From: Candidatus Eiseniibacteriota bacterium
GTDB taxonomy: Bacteria > Eisenbacteria > RBG-16-71-46 > CAIMUX01
NCBI GenBank assembly: GCA_020633975.1
Contig: JACKCR010000002.1
Location: forward strand, 1,302,001-1,366,000
Length of the DNA stretch: 64,000 bases
Reading direction: 5' to 3'
A program made the translations under genes and the position numbers. Under the pieces are notes generated by a model that made no database searches, was not told the origin of the DNA, and saw nothing but the letters and a program-made list of their open reading frames with translations. This document shows, one piece after another, positions 32,405-39,956 of this stretch (positions within the stretch are counted from its first letter, which is position 1; each line of letters begins with the position of its first letter).

Positions 32405-33291
32405 GTCTTCCTCCGCTCTCCGCTGCCGCGCGGGCGACTTCCACCCTTCGCGTCCAGCCAGACGTTGTCGATGAGTCGTGCGCGGCCGAGTTTGTACGCT
32501 GCGGCAAGGACGAGCTTCCCGCGGAGTGGGTCGACCGGCGCGAGATCGTCCCGCGACAGAACCTCCGCATAGTCGAGCTCTCCGGGCCCCGACGCGAGCC
32601 GTGCCGCCACAGCCTGCGTCGCGAGTTCGGATCGCACGATCCGCCCCGCTTCGATCTCCCGCTTCACCTCCGCGAGTGCGCGTTGGAGGTTCGGTGCCCA
32701 GCTCCGTTCTTCCGCTGTCAGGTACGCGTTCCGGGAGCTCATGGCAAGGCCGTCTCGCTCGCGTACGGTCGGACAGACGACCACCTTCAGCGCGAAGTCG
32801 AGGTCCCGCACCATCCGGGTGAGGATGACGGCCTGTTGGTGGTCCTTCTGCCCCAGGTAGAGACGGTCGGGATCCGCGGCGTGGAGGAGCTTCGTCACGA
32901 TGGTGGTGACGCCTCGGAAGTGTCCCGGCCGGCTCACTCCGCAGAGGACTCCGTCCAGCCCTGTCACCTCGACGTGCGTGCGGTACCCATCGGGATAGAG
33001 CGCAGCTGCCGTCGGCTCGTAGACGAGGTCCACCCCTTCCGCAGTGAGCAGGCGTCTGTCCCGCTTCATGTCGCGCGGATAGGCGTCGAGGTCTTCGGTC
33101 GGGGCGAACTGGAGAGGGTTCACGAAGATGCTCGCGACGACGCGGTCGTTCTCCTTCCGCGCGCGCCGGACGAGTGAGAGGTGGCCTTCGTGGAGGAACC
33201 CCATGGTCGGAACGAATCCGACGGTTTCCCCGTTCCGGCGGAACGCGCGGACTGCGCGAGTGAGTGCAGAGGCCGACGAGATCCGCTTCAA
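32401..33291 (-). CDS. panC: Pantothenate synthetase
   Basis: 296 residues. Joins pantoate and beta-alanine using ATP. Motifs: FVPTMGFLHEGHLSL, VASIFVNPLQF, HFRGVTTIVTKLL, YLGQKDHQQAVI and the KMSKS-like SSRNAYL. TTG start at 33291, three bases after the panB stop; no better start lies nearby. A basic C-terminal extension (KGGSRPRGSGERRKT) is added. It overlaps the next gene by 4 bases. Confidence 0.95.
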   Translation of the reverse strand: MKRISSASALTRAVRAFRRNGETVGFVPTMGFLHEGHLSLVRRARKENDRVVASIFVNPLQFAPTEDLDAYPRDMKRDRRLLTAEGVDLVYEPTAAALYPDGYRTHVEVTGLDGVLCGVSRPGHFRGVTTIVTKLLHAADPDRLYLGQKDHQQAVILTRMVRDLDFALKVVVCPTVRERDGLAMSSRNAYLTAEERSWAPNLQRALAEVKREIEAGRIVRSELATQAVAARLASGPGELDYAEVLSRDDLAPVDPLRGKLVLAAAYKLGRARLIDNVWLDAKGGSRPRGSGERRKT

Positions 33292-33294
33292 CCG

Positions 33295-34281
33295 CTACCG
33301 CCCCGGGCTCTTCTTCTTCGTGGCCTTGGGAGCGGCACCGGAACGACCCGGCCCGTAGTGTGCGTCGGAGTCCGAGTCGCCGGGTGCGCCGCGACCTGCC
33401 GACGAAGTCTCTCCCTTCGAAGCAGGCGACGACTTGGCCCTGGGCGACTTCGCATCCGATGGTTTTTCGGCGGGCGGAGTCGCGGAGGTGTCCTTGTATC
33501 CGTGCTCCTTGCCTGGGAACACACCCTGTCGGACTTCCGCACAGTAACGGGCCGCCGCTTCGATCACGATCTCGCCCACTTCGGCGTAGCGCTTGACGAA
33601 CCGAGGCTGGAAGTCCGGAGTGAGTCCGAGGAGATCGTGGAGGACCAAGACCTGGCCGTCGCAGCCGGCGCCAGCTCCGATGCCGATGGTCGGAATCCCG
33701 ATCGCATCGGTCACGCGCTGCGCGAGCGCTTCCGGGACCTTCTCGAGGACGAGACAGAAGCAGCCGGCGGCCTCCAGCATCTTCGCCTCTTCGAGCAGGC
33801 GGTCGCCCTCTTCACCTTTCCCCTGGAGCGGATAGCCGCCGAGTGCGAGCACCGACTGCGGGGTGAGTCCGAGATGTCCGCAGACCGGAATCCCCGCTTC
33901 GACGATCCGTCGGATCGCCTCGACGTTCCGCTCTCCGCCCTCCAGCTTCACGGCGTCGGCTCCGGACTCCTTGATCATCCGTCCCGCGGCTTCGAGCGCC
34001 TTCTCCGGGCTGACCTGGAAGGAGAGGAACGGCATGTCGACGATGACGAGGGCCTGGGGCCGTGCGCGCATGACCGCGCTGGCATGGTGGATCATCTGCT
34101 CCACCGTGACCGGCACCGTCGTCTCGTATCCCAAGACCACGTTTCCGACGCTGTCCCCGACGAGGAACATCGGAACGCCCGCCTGGTCGAGCAGCTTCGC
34201 CATCGAGTACTCGTAGCAAGTGAGGACCGGAATCTTGTCCCGCCCCTTCCGTTGCCGAATGTCTCGCGTCGTCCAGCGCAT
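33295..34281 (-). CDS. panB: Ketopantoate hydroxymethyltransferase with low-complexity tail
   Basis: 328 residues. The first 264 are the normal enzyme: VLTCYEYSMAKLLDQAGV, FLVGDSVGNVVLGY with Mg-binding Asp, IVDMPFLSF, KLEGG, CGHLGLTPQS, GIPTIGIGAG. It makes ketopantoate, the first committed step to CoA. Residues 265-328 are a Ser/Ala/Lys/Gly-rich tail ending KKKSPGR, absent from usual PanB. ATG 34281 has an ideal SD (GGAGG, 7-base spacing). About 110 noncoding bases separate it from the upstream kinase gene. Confidence 0.95.
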   Translation of the reverse strand: MRWTTRDIRQRKGRDKIPVLTCYEYSMAKLLDQAGVPMFLVGDSVGNVVLGYETTVPVTVEQMIHHASAVMRARPQALVIVDMPFLSFQVSPEKALEAAGRMIKESGADAVKLEGGERNVEAIRRIVEAGIPVCGHLGLTPQSVLALGGYPLQGKGEEGDRLLEEAKMLEAAGCFCLVLEKVPEALAQRVTDAIGIPTIGIGAGAGCDGQVLVLHDLLGLTPDFQPRFVKRYAEVGEIVIEAAARYCAEVRQGVFPGKEHGYKDTSATPPAEKPSDAKSPRAKSSPASKGETSSAGRGAPGDSDSDAHYGPGRSGAAPKATKKKSPGR

Positions 34282-34390
34282 TGGCTCACCTCCTCGCAGG
34301 GAACCCCAGAGTCTTCCAAGGTCCGTTCGGCCGCTCAGGCTCTCTCGACCCTCTCGCTGCATTTCGGACTCTGCAACTCGTCCCCTGGTT

Positions 34391-35029
34391 TCACGCGGGA
34401 TTGTAGTACGCAGTTCCCTTGTCGTGCTGGAGGATCCGGTTGACCAGCTGTTCCCGATGCTCCTCGTTCCCCACCACGTCGATCTCGTTCGTGTTCACGA
34501 CCAGGAGCGGCGCGTCCTGGTAGTGGAAGAAGAAGTAGTCGTACGCCTCGCGGAGGGTCTCCAGGTAGTCCGGGTCGATCCGCTTCTCGAACGGACGTCC
34601 GCGCTTCTCGATTCGGGAGAGGAGCACGGCGAGGTCCGCCCGCAGATATACGACACGATCGGGACGCGGAAGGTCACGCTCCAAGAGCGGGAGGATCTGG
34701 TCGTAGAGCTCCATCTCCGCGTCCGCCAAGTTGATCGAAGCGAAGATCCGGTCCTTCTGGAACAGGTAGTCCGATACGACCGCGTTTGCGAAGAGGTCGC
34801 GCTGTACCAGGGCCATCTGCTGGCGATAGCGCGAGAGCAGGAAGAAGAGCTGGGTCTGGAACGCGAAGCGACGGCGGTCCTCGTAGAACGAGGCGAGGAA
34901 CGGGTTCTCCTCGACCGCTTCGAGCACGGTCGTTCCGCCCGTTCGTTCGGCGAGCACGCGGGTCAGCGTGGTCTTCCCGACGCCGATCACTCCTTCGATC
35001 GCGAGAAACTTCCCGGTAGCCACGGACAC
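34391..35029 (-). CDS. Deoxynucleoside kinase (dGK/dAK-type)
   Basis: 212 residues: P-loop IEGVIGVGKTTL, substrate-site EENPFLASFYEDRRRFAFQTQ with RYRQQ, the DR motif region (SDYLFQKDRIFA) and a lid with IEKRGRPFEKRID. It phosphorylates deoxyadenosine/deoxyguanosine-type nucleosides for salvage; specificity is not settled by sequence. GTG 35029 lies one base after the folK stop. The folK-dNK arrangement recurs in several diderm lineages. Confidence 0.88.
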   Translation of the reverse strand: MSVATGKFLAIEGVIGVGKTTLTRVLAERTGGTTVLEAVEENPFLASFYEDRRRFAFQTQLFFLLSRYRQQMALVQRDLFANAVVSDYLFQKDRIFASINLADAEMELYDQILPLLERDLPRPDRVVYLRADLAVLLSRIEKRGRPFEKRIDPDYLETLREAYDYFFFHYQDAPLLVVNTNEIDVVGNEEHREQLVNRILQHDKGTAYYNPA

Positions 35030-35030
35030 G

Positions 35031-35693
35031 TCAGATCCCTCCTCGAGCCGGAAGCTGTCGCCAAGGATACGGGCCCGAGCCCGCGGGTTCGAGCCCCAGC
35101 GATCCGTGGAGCCGGACGCTGCCGGGCGGAACGTCGAGCTCGGCGAGAAGCGACGCAGCCGTCCGTCCGAGCAGCGGGTGTCGCCAATGGGGGTCGATCT
35201 CGCAGAGCGGAACGAGCACGAACGAACGGAGATGGAGACGTGGGTGCGGGAGGATGAGCTCCGCGCGCGCGTCCGCGGACTCCGGCTCCGGACACACGGG
35301 AGCGCTGGTGCCGATGCCAGAGGAGCCGGGCGCGCCGACTCCCGACGGGGCGTTTCCCGACGGGTCGACGCCTTCGATGCAGTCGCCAGCGGCCAGGAGA
35401 TCCAGATCGAGCGTCCGCGATCCGGAACGAGCGGGTCCGACCGGCGGCCGGCCCAGTTCGGTCTCGATCCGCTGGAGTATGTGCAGCAGCTCCAGAGGGT
35501 CCCGTTCGCTCTCCGTCTGGAGGACGGCGTTGAGATAGGGCGGCTCGTCCAGGCCGTGTTCCGGCGCGGTCTCGTAGAGATGGGAGAGACGGCTGGGTGG
35601 AAGGTCGAGCGTCGCGAGCTTCGCGACCGCCCGCGAGATGCTCTCTTCCCTGTCCCCCAGATTGCTCCCGAGAGCGATCCAGACCTGGCTCAT
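35031..35693 (-). CDS. folK: HPPK (folate biosynthesis) with an internal linker
   Basis: 220 residues. 6-hydroxymethyl-7,8-dihydropterin pyrophosphokinase: WIALGSNLGDRE, LYETAPEHGLDEPPYLNAV, TLDLDLL and LPHPRLHLRSFVLVPL are all present. Between the DLDLL element and LPHPR, residues about 104-145 hold a Gly/Ser/Pro/Ala-rich insertion (GVDPSGNAPSGVGAPGSSG and on) where usual enzymes have about 10 residues. ATG overlaps the folB stop. Confidence 0.92.
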   Translation of the reverse strand: MSQVWIALGSNLGDREESISRAVAKLATLDLPPSRLSHLYETAPEHGLDEPPYLNAVLQTESERDPLELLHILQRIETELGRPPVGPARSGSRTLDLDLLAAGDCIEGVDPSGNAPSGVGAPGSSGIGTSAPVCPEPESADARAELILPHPRLHLRSFVLVPLCEIDPHWRHPLLGRTAASLLAELDVPPGSVRLHGSLGLEPAGSGPYPWRQLPARGGI

Positions 35694-36049
35694 CGGCTGC
35701 GGTCCAGCGAGACTTCGACGTGATCGAGGTTCGCGTCGAATGGGAGGTTCTTCTTGCGGAGACGCGCCACGACGCGAACGACTTGGGGGAAGCTCTCGAA
35801 CACCGTCTGCACGATGTCGTGGGTGAGCGACTCGATGAGGTGGTACTTCCGAACCTTGCTGACTTCCTGAACTCGCGTGTAGACCTCGGAGTAGTCGACG
35901 GTCGCACTCATCCTGTCTTCACGGGCCGCTGCCTCCATGTCGAGGTAGAGGTCCAGATCGAGTGCGACTTTGTTGACTCCCTCCTTCTCCCACTCCGTGA
36001 CTCCAAGGCGCGGAAACAGCACCATGTTCACGAGGCTCATCCGATCCAA
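35690..36049 (-). CDS. folB: Dihydroneopterin aldolase
   Basis: 119 residues with the DHNA T-fold pattern: VDYSEVYTRVQEV, the catalytic-Lys/Glu region KYHLIESLTHDIVQTVFE and ARLRKKNLPFDANLDHVEVSL. TTG 36049 has a perfect SD (GGAGG, in the last codons of groEL) at 7 bases; ATG 36040 would be 16 from it, so TTG is preferred. The start lies two bases after the groEL stop, implying coupling. Confidence 0.88.
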   Translation of the reverse strand: MDRMSLVNMVLFPRLGVTEWEKEGVNKVALDLDLYLDMEAAAREDRMSATVDYSEVYTRVQEVSKVRKYHLIESLTHDIVQTVFESFPQVVRVVARLRKKNLPFDANLDHVEVSLDRSR

Positions 36050-36051
36050 GC

Positions 36052-37656
36052 TCAGGCCTCCTTGCGGCGATCCTCCCCATCCTCCGGCCGCTCGGCCACG
36101 AGGGTCTCCGTCGTCAGGATGAGCGCGCCGATCGATGCCGCATTCTGGAGCGCGCTCCGGACGACCTTGAGGGGATCGAGGATACCCGCTTCGGAGAGGG
36201 AACCGAAGAGCCCGGTTTCGGCATCGAGGCCAAAGTCGCCAGATTCTGCCTGAACCCGAGAGAGGGTCTCGGCCGGATCGTAGCCCGCGTTCTCGGCGAT
36301 GGTCTGGAGGGGGGCCCGAAGCGCCTCCTCGACGATCTCGACCCCGCGTCGCTCGGCGTGGTTGCCGCCGCCCAGATCCCGGAGCGAGCCGATGGCCCGA
36401 AGGAGGGCGACCCCACCACCCGACACCACACCCTCTTCCATCGCTGCCTGGGCCGCGGAGACCGCGTCGTGCGCCCGGCCCCGACGTTCCGCGACCTCGA
36501 GAGGCGTGGTCCCGCCCACCTCGAGGATGGCGATCCGACCGGTGAGAAGCGCGATCCGGCGGCGAAGCCGGACGCGGTCGTGTTCGGAACTGGCCCGCTC
36601 CAGCCAGGTCTCGAGCTCCTGGACCCGTTCCTGGATCGCCTCACGATCCCCGGCGCCGTCCAGGAGGGTGGCGCTGTCTCGGGTGAGAACGGCTCGGCCG
36701 CAGCGCCCGAGATCCCGCGGGAGAAGGGAGTCGAGGCTTCGTCCGGCATCTTCCGCCACGACCGTACCGCCGGTCGCCACGGCCAGGTCTTCCAGCATCG
36801 CGCGACGGGACTCGCCGAACCCTGGCGCCTTGACTGCCGCAACGTCGAGCACGCCGCGGAGCCGGTTCATCACGAGGGTAGCGAGCGCTTCTCCCTCGAC
36901 GTCGTCGGCGATGAGGAGCAGTGCACTGTTCGACTCGGCCGCTGCCTCGAGAAGCGGAATGAGCGGCGCCAGGCTGTCGAGCTTGTCGTCGCAGAGGAGA
37001 ACCCACGGGTTCTCCATCACACACTCCATCGTCTCCGGCTCGGTGACGAAGTACGGCGAGAGGTATCCGCGTTCCAGCTGGAGCCCGCGGTTCCAGCGGA
37101 CGTGGTCCTCGACGCCTCTCCCTTCCTCCACCTGGACGATCCCGTGCGGGCCTACCGTCTCGAGGATCTCGGCCACACAGCTCGCGAGCCGATCGTCCCC
37201 ACCCGCGGCCACCCGCGCGACGCGAAGGAGCGATGCCCGGTCTGTGGCCGGCTGAGCCTGGGAACGGAGCGCTTCGACCACCTGCTCCACGGCGCGGTCG
37301 ATCCCCCGCCGGAGCCGGACCGGGTTGTCGCCCGAAGTCACCGCGAGGATCCCCTGCGAAACCATCGATTGGGCGAGCAGGGTGGCCGTGGTCGTGCCGT
37401 CTCCCGCGATCTCCTGCGTCTTCGCGGCTACTTCGCGGAGAAGCTGCGCCCCGAGGTTCTCGTACGGATCCTCCAGCTCGATCTGACGAGCGATGGTGAT
37501 GCCGTCGTTCGTCAGGACGGGGGATCCGCTCGGGCCATGGACGATGACGTTTCGTCCTCGCGGGCCCAGGGTCACCTTGACCGCATCGGCGACCTGGTCC
37601 ACCCCGCGCTTGAGTGCCATGCGGGCCATGTCGTCGAATCGCAGCATCTTCGCCAT
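36052..37656 (-). CDS. groEL: GroEL-type chaperonin paralogue without adjacent groES
   Basis: 534 residues. ATPase elements are kept: VTLGPRGRNVIV, LTNDGITIARQIELED, AGDGTTTATLLAQS, the Asp in RAHDAVSAA and EEGVVSGGGVALL. The apical site GYLSPYF and KAPGFGESRRAML are also kept, so folding and GroES binding look possible. It diverges elsewhere and ends EDRRKEA without the GGM-rich tail. No groES is found on either side, so it is probably a second, specialised chaperonin. SD GGAGG 10 bases before the ATG. Confidence 0.9.
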   Translation of the reverse strand: MAKMLRFDDMARMALKRGVDQVADAVKVTLGPRGRNVIVHGPSGSPVLTNDGITIARQIELEDPYENLGAQLLREVAAKTQEIAGDGTTTATLLAQSMVSQGILAVTSGDNPVRLRRGIDRAVEQVVEALRSQAQPATDRASLLRVARVAAGGDDRLASCVAEILETVGPHGIVQVEEGRGVEDHVRWNRGLQLERGYLSPYFVTEPETMECVMENPWVLLCDDKLDSLAPLIPLLEAAAESNSALLLIADDVEGEALATLVMNRLRGVLDVAAVKAPGFGESRRAMLEDLAVATGGTVVAEDAGRSLDSLLPRDLGRCGRAVLTRDSATLLDGAGDREAIQERVQELETWLERASSEHDRVRLRRRIALLTGRIAILEVGGTTPLEVAERRGRAHDAVSAAQAAMEEGVVSGGGVALLRAIGSLRDLGGGNHAERRGVEIVEEALRAPLQTIAENAGYDPAETLSRVQAESGDFGLDAETGLFGSLSEAGILDPLKVVRSALQNAASIGALILTTETLVAERPEDGEDRRKEA

Positions 37657-37902
37657 CTCTAGGATCCCTCCTGCCGGCCGCCCGTCGTCGTGACGAAACC
37701 CCGCTCGCCGGCCCCAGGTCCACGGCGTTCCAGGCGGAGACGTCTCCTTGTTCTCCTCGGCGCTTCGGAGCGGGATCTACTGGGATTCCTCGGATGGTGC
37801 GCGGCGGGCGGGTTGCGCGCTCTACCGGCCAGGACCGAGCAGGCCCCGCCGGACAGGGCTGCGTGGTCGGACTCTTGGCCGGAATTGAGCTGCTGAAGAG
37901 AC
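37657..37902. other. Intergenic region between coaX and groEL
   Basis: 246 bases. I see the groEL SD (GGAGG) but no CIRCE-type inverted repeat, no convincing -35/-10 pair and no small ORF with a start signal. No groES is encoded here. Confidence 0.5.
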
Positions 37903-38871
37903 TCAGCGGCCGCGCGTCGCGGCGGCCTCGAGCGCGGCCCGCCGGGCCAGGATCGCGATGCCCTGGAGCGTCAGTTCCGGAACGACCCGGCGCAGGAGAC
38001 TGGACTCGGGCGCGAAGACCGGGGCGAGCCCCCCCGTCGTGAGCACGGAAACGGCCTGGCCGCTCCGGCCCTTCGGGGCAGCGGCGGCCTTCGCCGGCCG
38101 TCCCTTCGCGGCCCTCGCGGAGGGCGCCCTTTCCGAGGACGCCTTCTCTGCGGACGCCCTGCCGGAAGCTGCCTGGCGGCCCGAACCTGCGTATCCCTGC
38201 TCCACGAGTTCCTTCCGAACGGCCCGGACCAGTCCTTCGATCTGGGCGACGGCGCCGTGGAAGATCCCGGACTGGAGGCACTCTCGCGTGGTCCGTCCGA
38301 GTACGTGCTCGGGCATTTCCAGTTCGACCGCGGCGAGCCGGGCCGTGCCTGTGAAGAGCGCTTCCGCCGCCGTCGAGACTCCGGGAGCGATCACCCCACC
38401 TATGAAGGTCGGGCCGGAAGTGACGACTTCCAAGTGCGTTGCGGTTCCTAGATCGACGACGATGCACGGCAGCGAACTCCACTCCCCGGCTGCCGCAGCG
38501 TTCGCGATCCGGTCCCCACCGACTGCGGCCGGGTCGGGAACGTCCACGAAGAGCCCGGGGGCGCGGTCGCCTCGCACGAGATATGGCTCGGAGCCGGTCC
38601 AGCTTCGAGCCAACGCCTGGTACCGAGGCGTGCGGGCAGGAACGACAGACGCCACGCCACACCATGCCCCGTCGAGAAGCGGCGCGAACGGCTCGAGGAA
38701 CGGAGTCACGAGCCCTTGCACCTCGTCCGCGGATCGATCGATCCGGGATGCGAGGCGGAACGTCCCGAGGAGGCCGTTCGGCCCGAACACGCCGAGTGCG
38801 ACCCGGGTGTTCCCGACGTTGATGGCCAAACCGGGACCGGCAGCCTCGGCCGCCACCTTGCGAACACTCAT
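37903..38871 (-). CDS. coaX: Type III pantothenate kinase with Ala/Lys-rich insertion
   Basis: 322 residues; usual length is about 255. CoaX motifs: AINVGNTRVALGVF, GDRIANAAAA, VVDLGTATHLEVV with FIGGVIAPGVS, and VLTTGGLAPVF. It phosphorylates pantothenate, following PanB/PanC encoded nearby. Residues about 224-274 are an Ala/Ser/Arg/Lys-rich insertion (ASAEKASSERAPSARAAKG and on) before the last conserved strand. ATG overlaps the tatC stop (ATGA). Confidence 0.93.
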   Translation of the reverse strand: MSVRKVAAEAAGPGLAINVGNTRVALGVFGPNGLLGTFRLASRIDRSADEVQGLVTPFLEPFAPLLDGAWCGVASVVPARTPRYQALARSWTGSEPYLVRGDRAPGLFVDVPDPAAVGGDRIANAAAAGEWSSLPCIVVDLGTATHLEVVTSGPTFIGGVIAPGVSTAAEALFTGTARLAAVELEMPEHVLGRTTRECLQSGIFHGAVAQIEGLVRAVRKELVEQGYAGSGRQAASGRASAEKASSERAPSARAAKGRPAKAAAAPKGRSGQAVSVLTTGGLAPVFAPESSLLRRVVPELTLQGIAILARRAALEAAATRGR

Positions 38872-39920
38872 CTCGTGCCTCCGTCGTCGTCCCGCGGTGG
38901 CCGGTAGGGCCCTCGCGGAGGATGCTGGGGCTCCGTCCCCTCGGGCGCGGTTCCAGGCAGATCGAACGGTGAGTCGGGTGAGGAGTCGGAATCCGGCGCG
39001 GGCTGGGGCGCGTCACCCGTTGGGCCAGCCGCACTGCCCTCCGCCCCGTCCGAGGGAACCTCCGGCGTCCCGGCGGGAAGCTTCGCGCCCCCGTCGGCCG
39101 GCTCCTCCGGCTCCGCCTCGGAGACTGGCGCAGGTCCCGCCCCGTTCCCGCCGTCGTCCTCCGGGCCCGGTTCGTCGTCCTCGCCGGCCTCGGGATCATC
39201 GTGACGTCCTCGCACGATCAGGAGGGAGACGAGGATCGAGAGGAAGTAGAGAACGATGATCGGCGTCGCGAGCACGATCTGGCTCGGTCCGTCACCGGGA
39301 GTGGCCACGGCTGCGACGATCAGGATCGCGACGATGGCGTGGCGCCACTTGGACCAGAGGAACTGCGGCGTCACGATCCGCACGATCGTGAGGAGTGCGA
39401 CCACGAGGGGAAGCTGGAAGAGGATCCCGCAGGCGAGCGCGAGACGGATGATGAAGTCGAGGAGGTACTCCACCGAGATGTTCGCGTAGACGTGCTCGGT
39501 CCCGAAACCGACGAGCAACTTCACCATGGTCGGCGTGAGCACGAGGTAGCTGAACGCGGTCCCGATGATGAAGAGCAACGTCGAGAAGACCACCATCGGC
39601 AGAACGAGCCGCTTCTCCTGCTCGAGGAGCCCGGGCACGACGAAGTTCCAGATCTGGAACATGACGAAAGGAAGGCTTCCGATCAGTCCCAGGAGAAGGG
39701 ACACCTTGATTCGGGCGAGAAACGCCTCCATCGGACGGAGGAACTGTGCCTGCTCCACGTGCTGGACGACGACGAAGTCGACGACCGGCCCGGAGAAGAC
39801 GTACGCGACGATAGAGCAGACCACGATCGCGCCGAGAGCCCCGAGGATGGCGCGCCTCAGTTCCTCGAGGTGTTCGAGGAACGGCATCTCCCGTTCTTGG
39901 GCCTTCCCCAGGAGCTTCAT
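38868..39920 (-). CDS. tatC: Sec-independent translocase subunit TatC with acidic tail
   Basis: 350 residues. Six-helix TatC core: FLEHLEELRRAILGAL, RPMEAFLARIKVSLLLG, FVVPGLLEQEKR, FGTEHVYANISVEYLLDF, FQLPLVVALLTIVRIV and ATPGDGPSQIVLATP. It recognises twin-arginine signal peptides. After about residue 243 comes a roughly 105-residue cytoplasmic tail rich in Asp, Glu, Pro and Gly, much longer than usual. It overlaps coaX by 4 bases and lies 36 bases after smc. Confidence 0.93.
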   Translation of the reverse strand: MKLLGKAQEREMPFLEHLEELRRAILGALGAIVVCSIVAYVFSGPVVDFVVVQHVEQAQFLRPMEAFLARIKVSLLLGLIGSLPFVMFQIWNFVVPGLLEQEKRLVLPMVVFSTLLFIIGTAFSYLVLTPTMVKLLVGFGTEHVYANISVEYLLDFIIRLALACGILFQLPLVVALLTIVRIVTPQFLWSKWRHAIVAILIVAAVATPGDGPSQIVLATPIIVLYFLSILVSLLIVRGRHDDPEAGEDDEPGPEDDGGNGAGPAPVSEAEPEEPADGGAKLPAGTPEVPSDGAEGSAAGPTGDAPQPAPDSDSSPDSPFDLPGTAPEGTEPQHPPRGPYRPPRDDDGGTR

Positions 39921-39956
39921 CTCAGCGGCTGCTCCGAGTCAGAACGCGCTATCCGA

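Noticed and set aside
37657-37902. groES or CIRCE element expected upstream of groEL
   Set aside because: No ORF with GroES features and no TTAGCACTC/GAGTGCTAA inverted repeat could be found.
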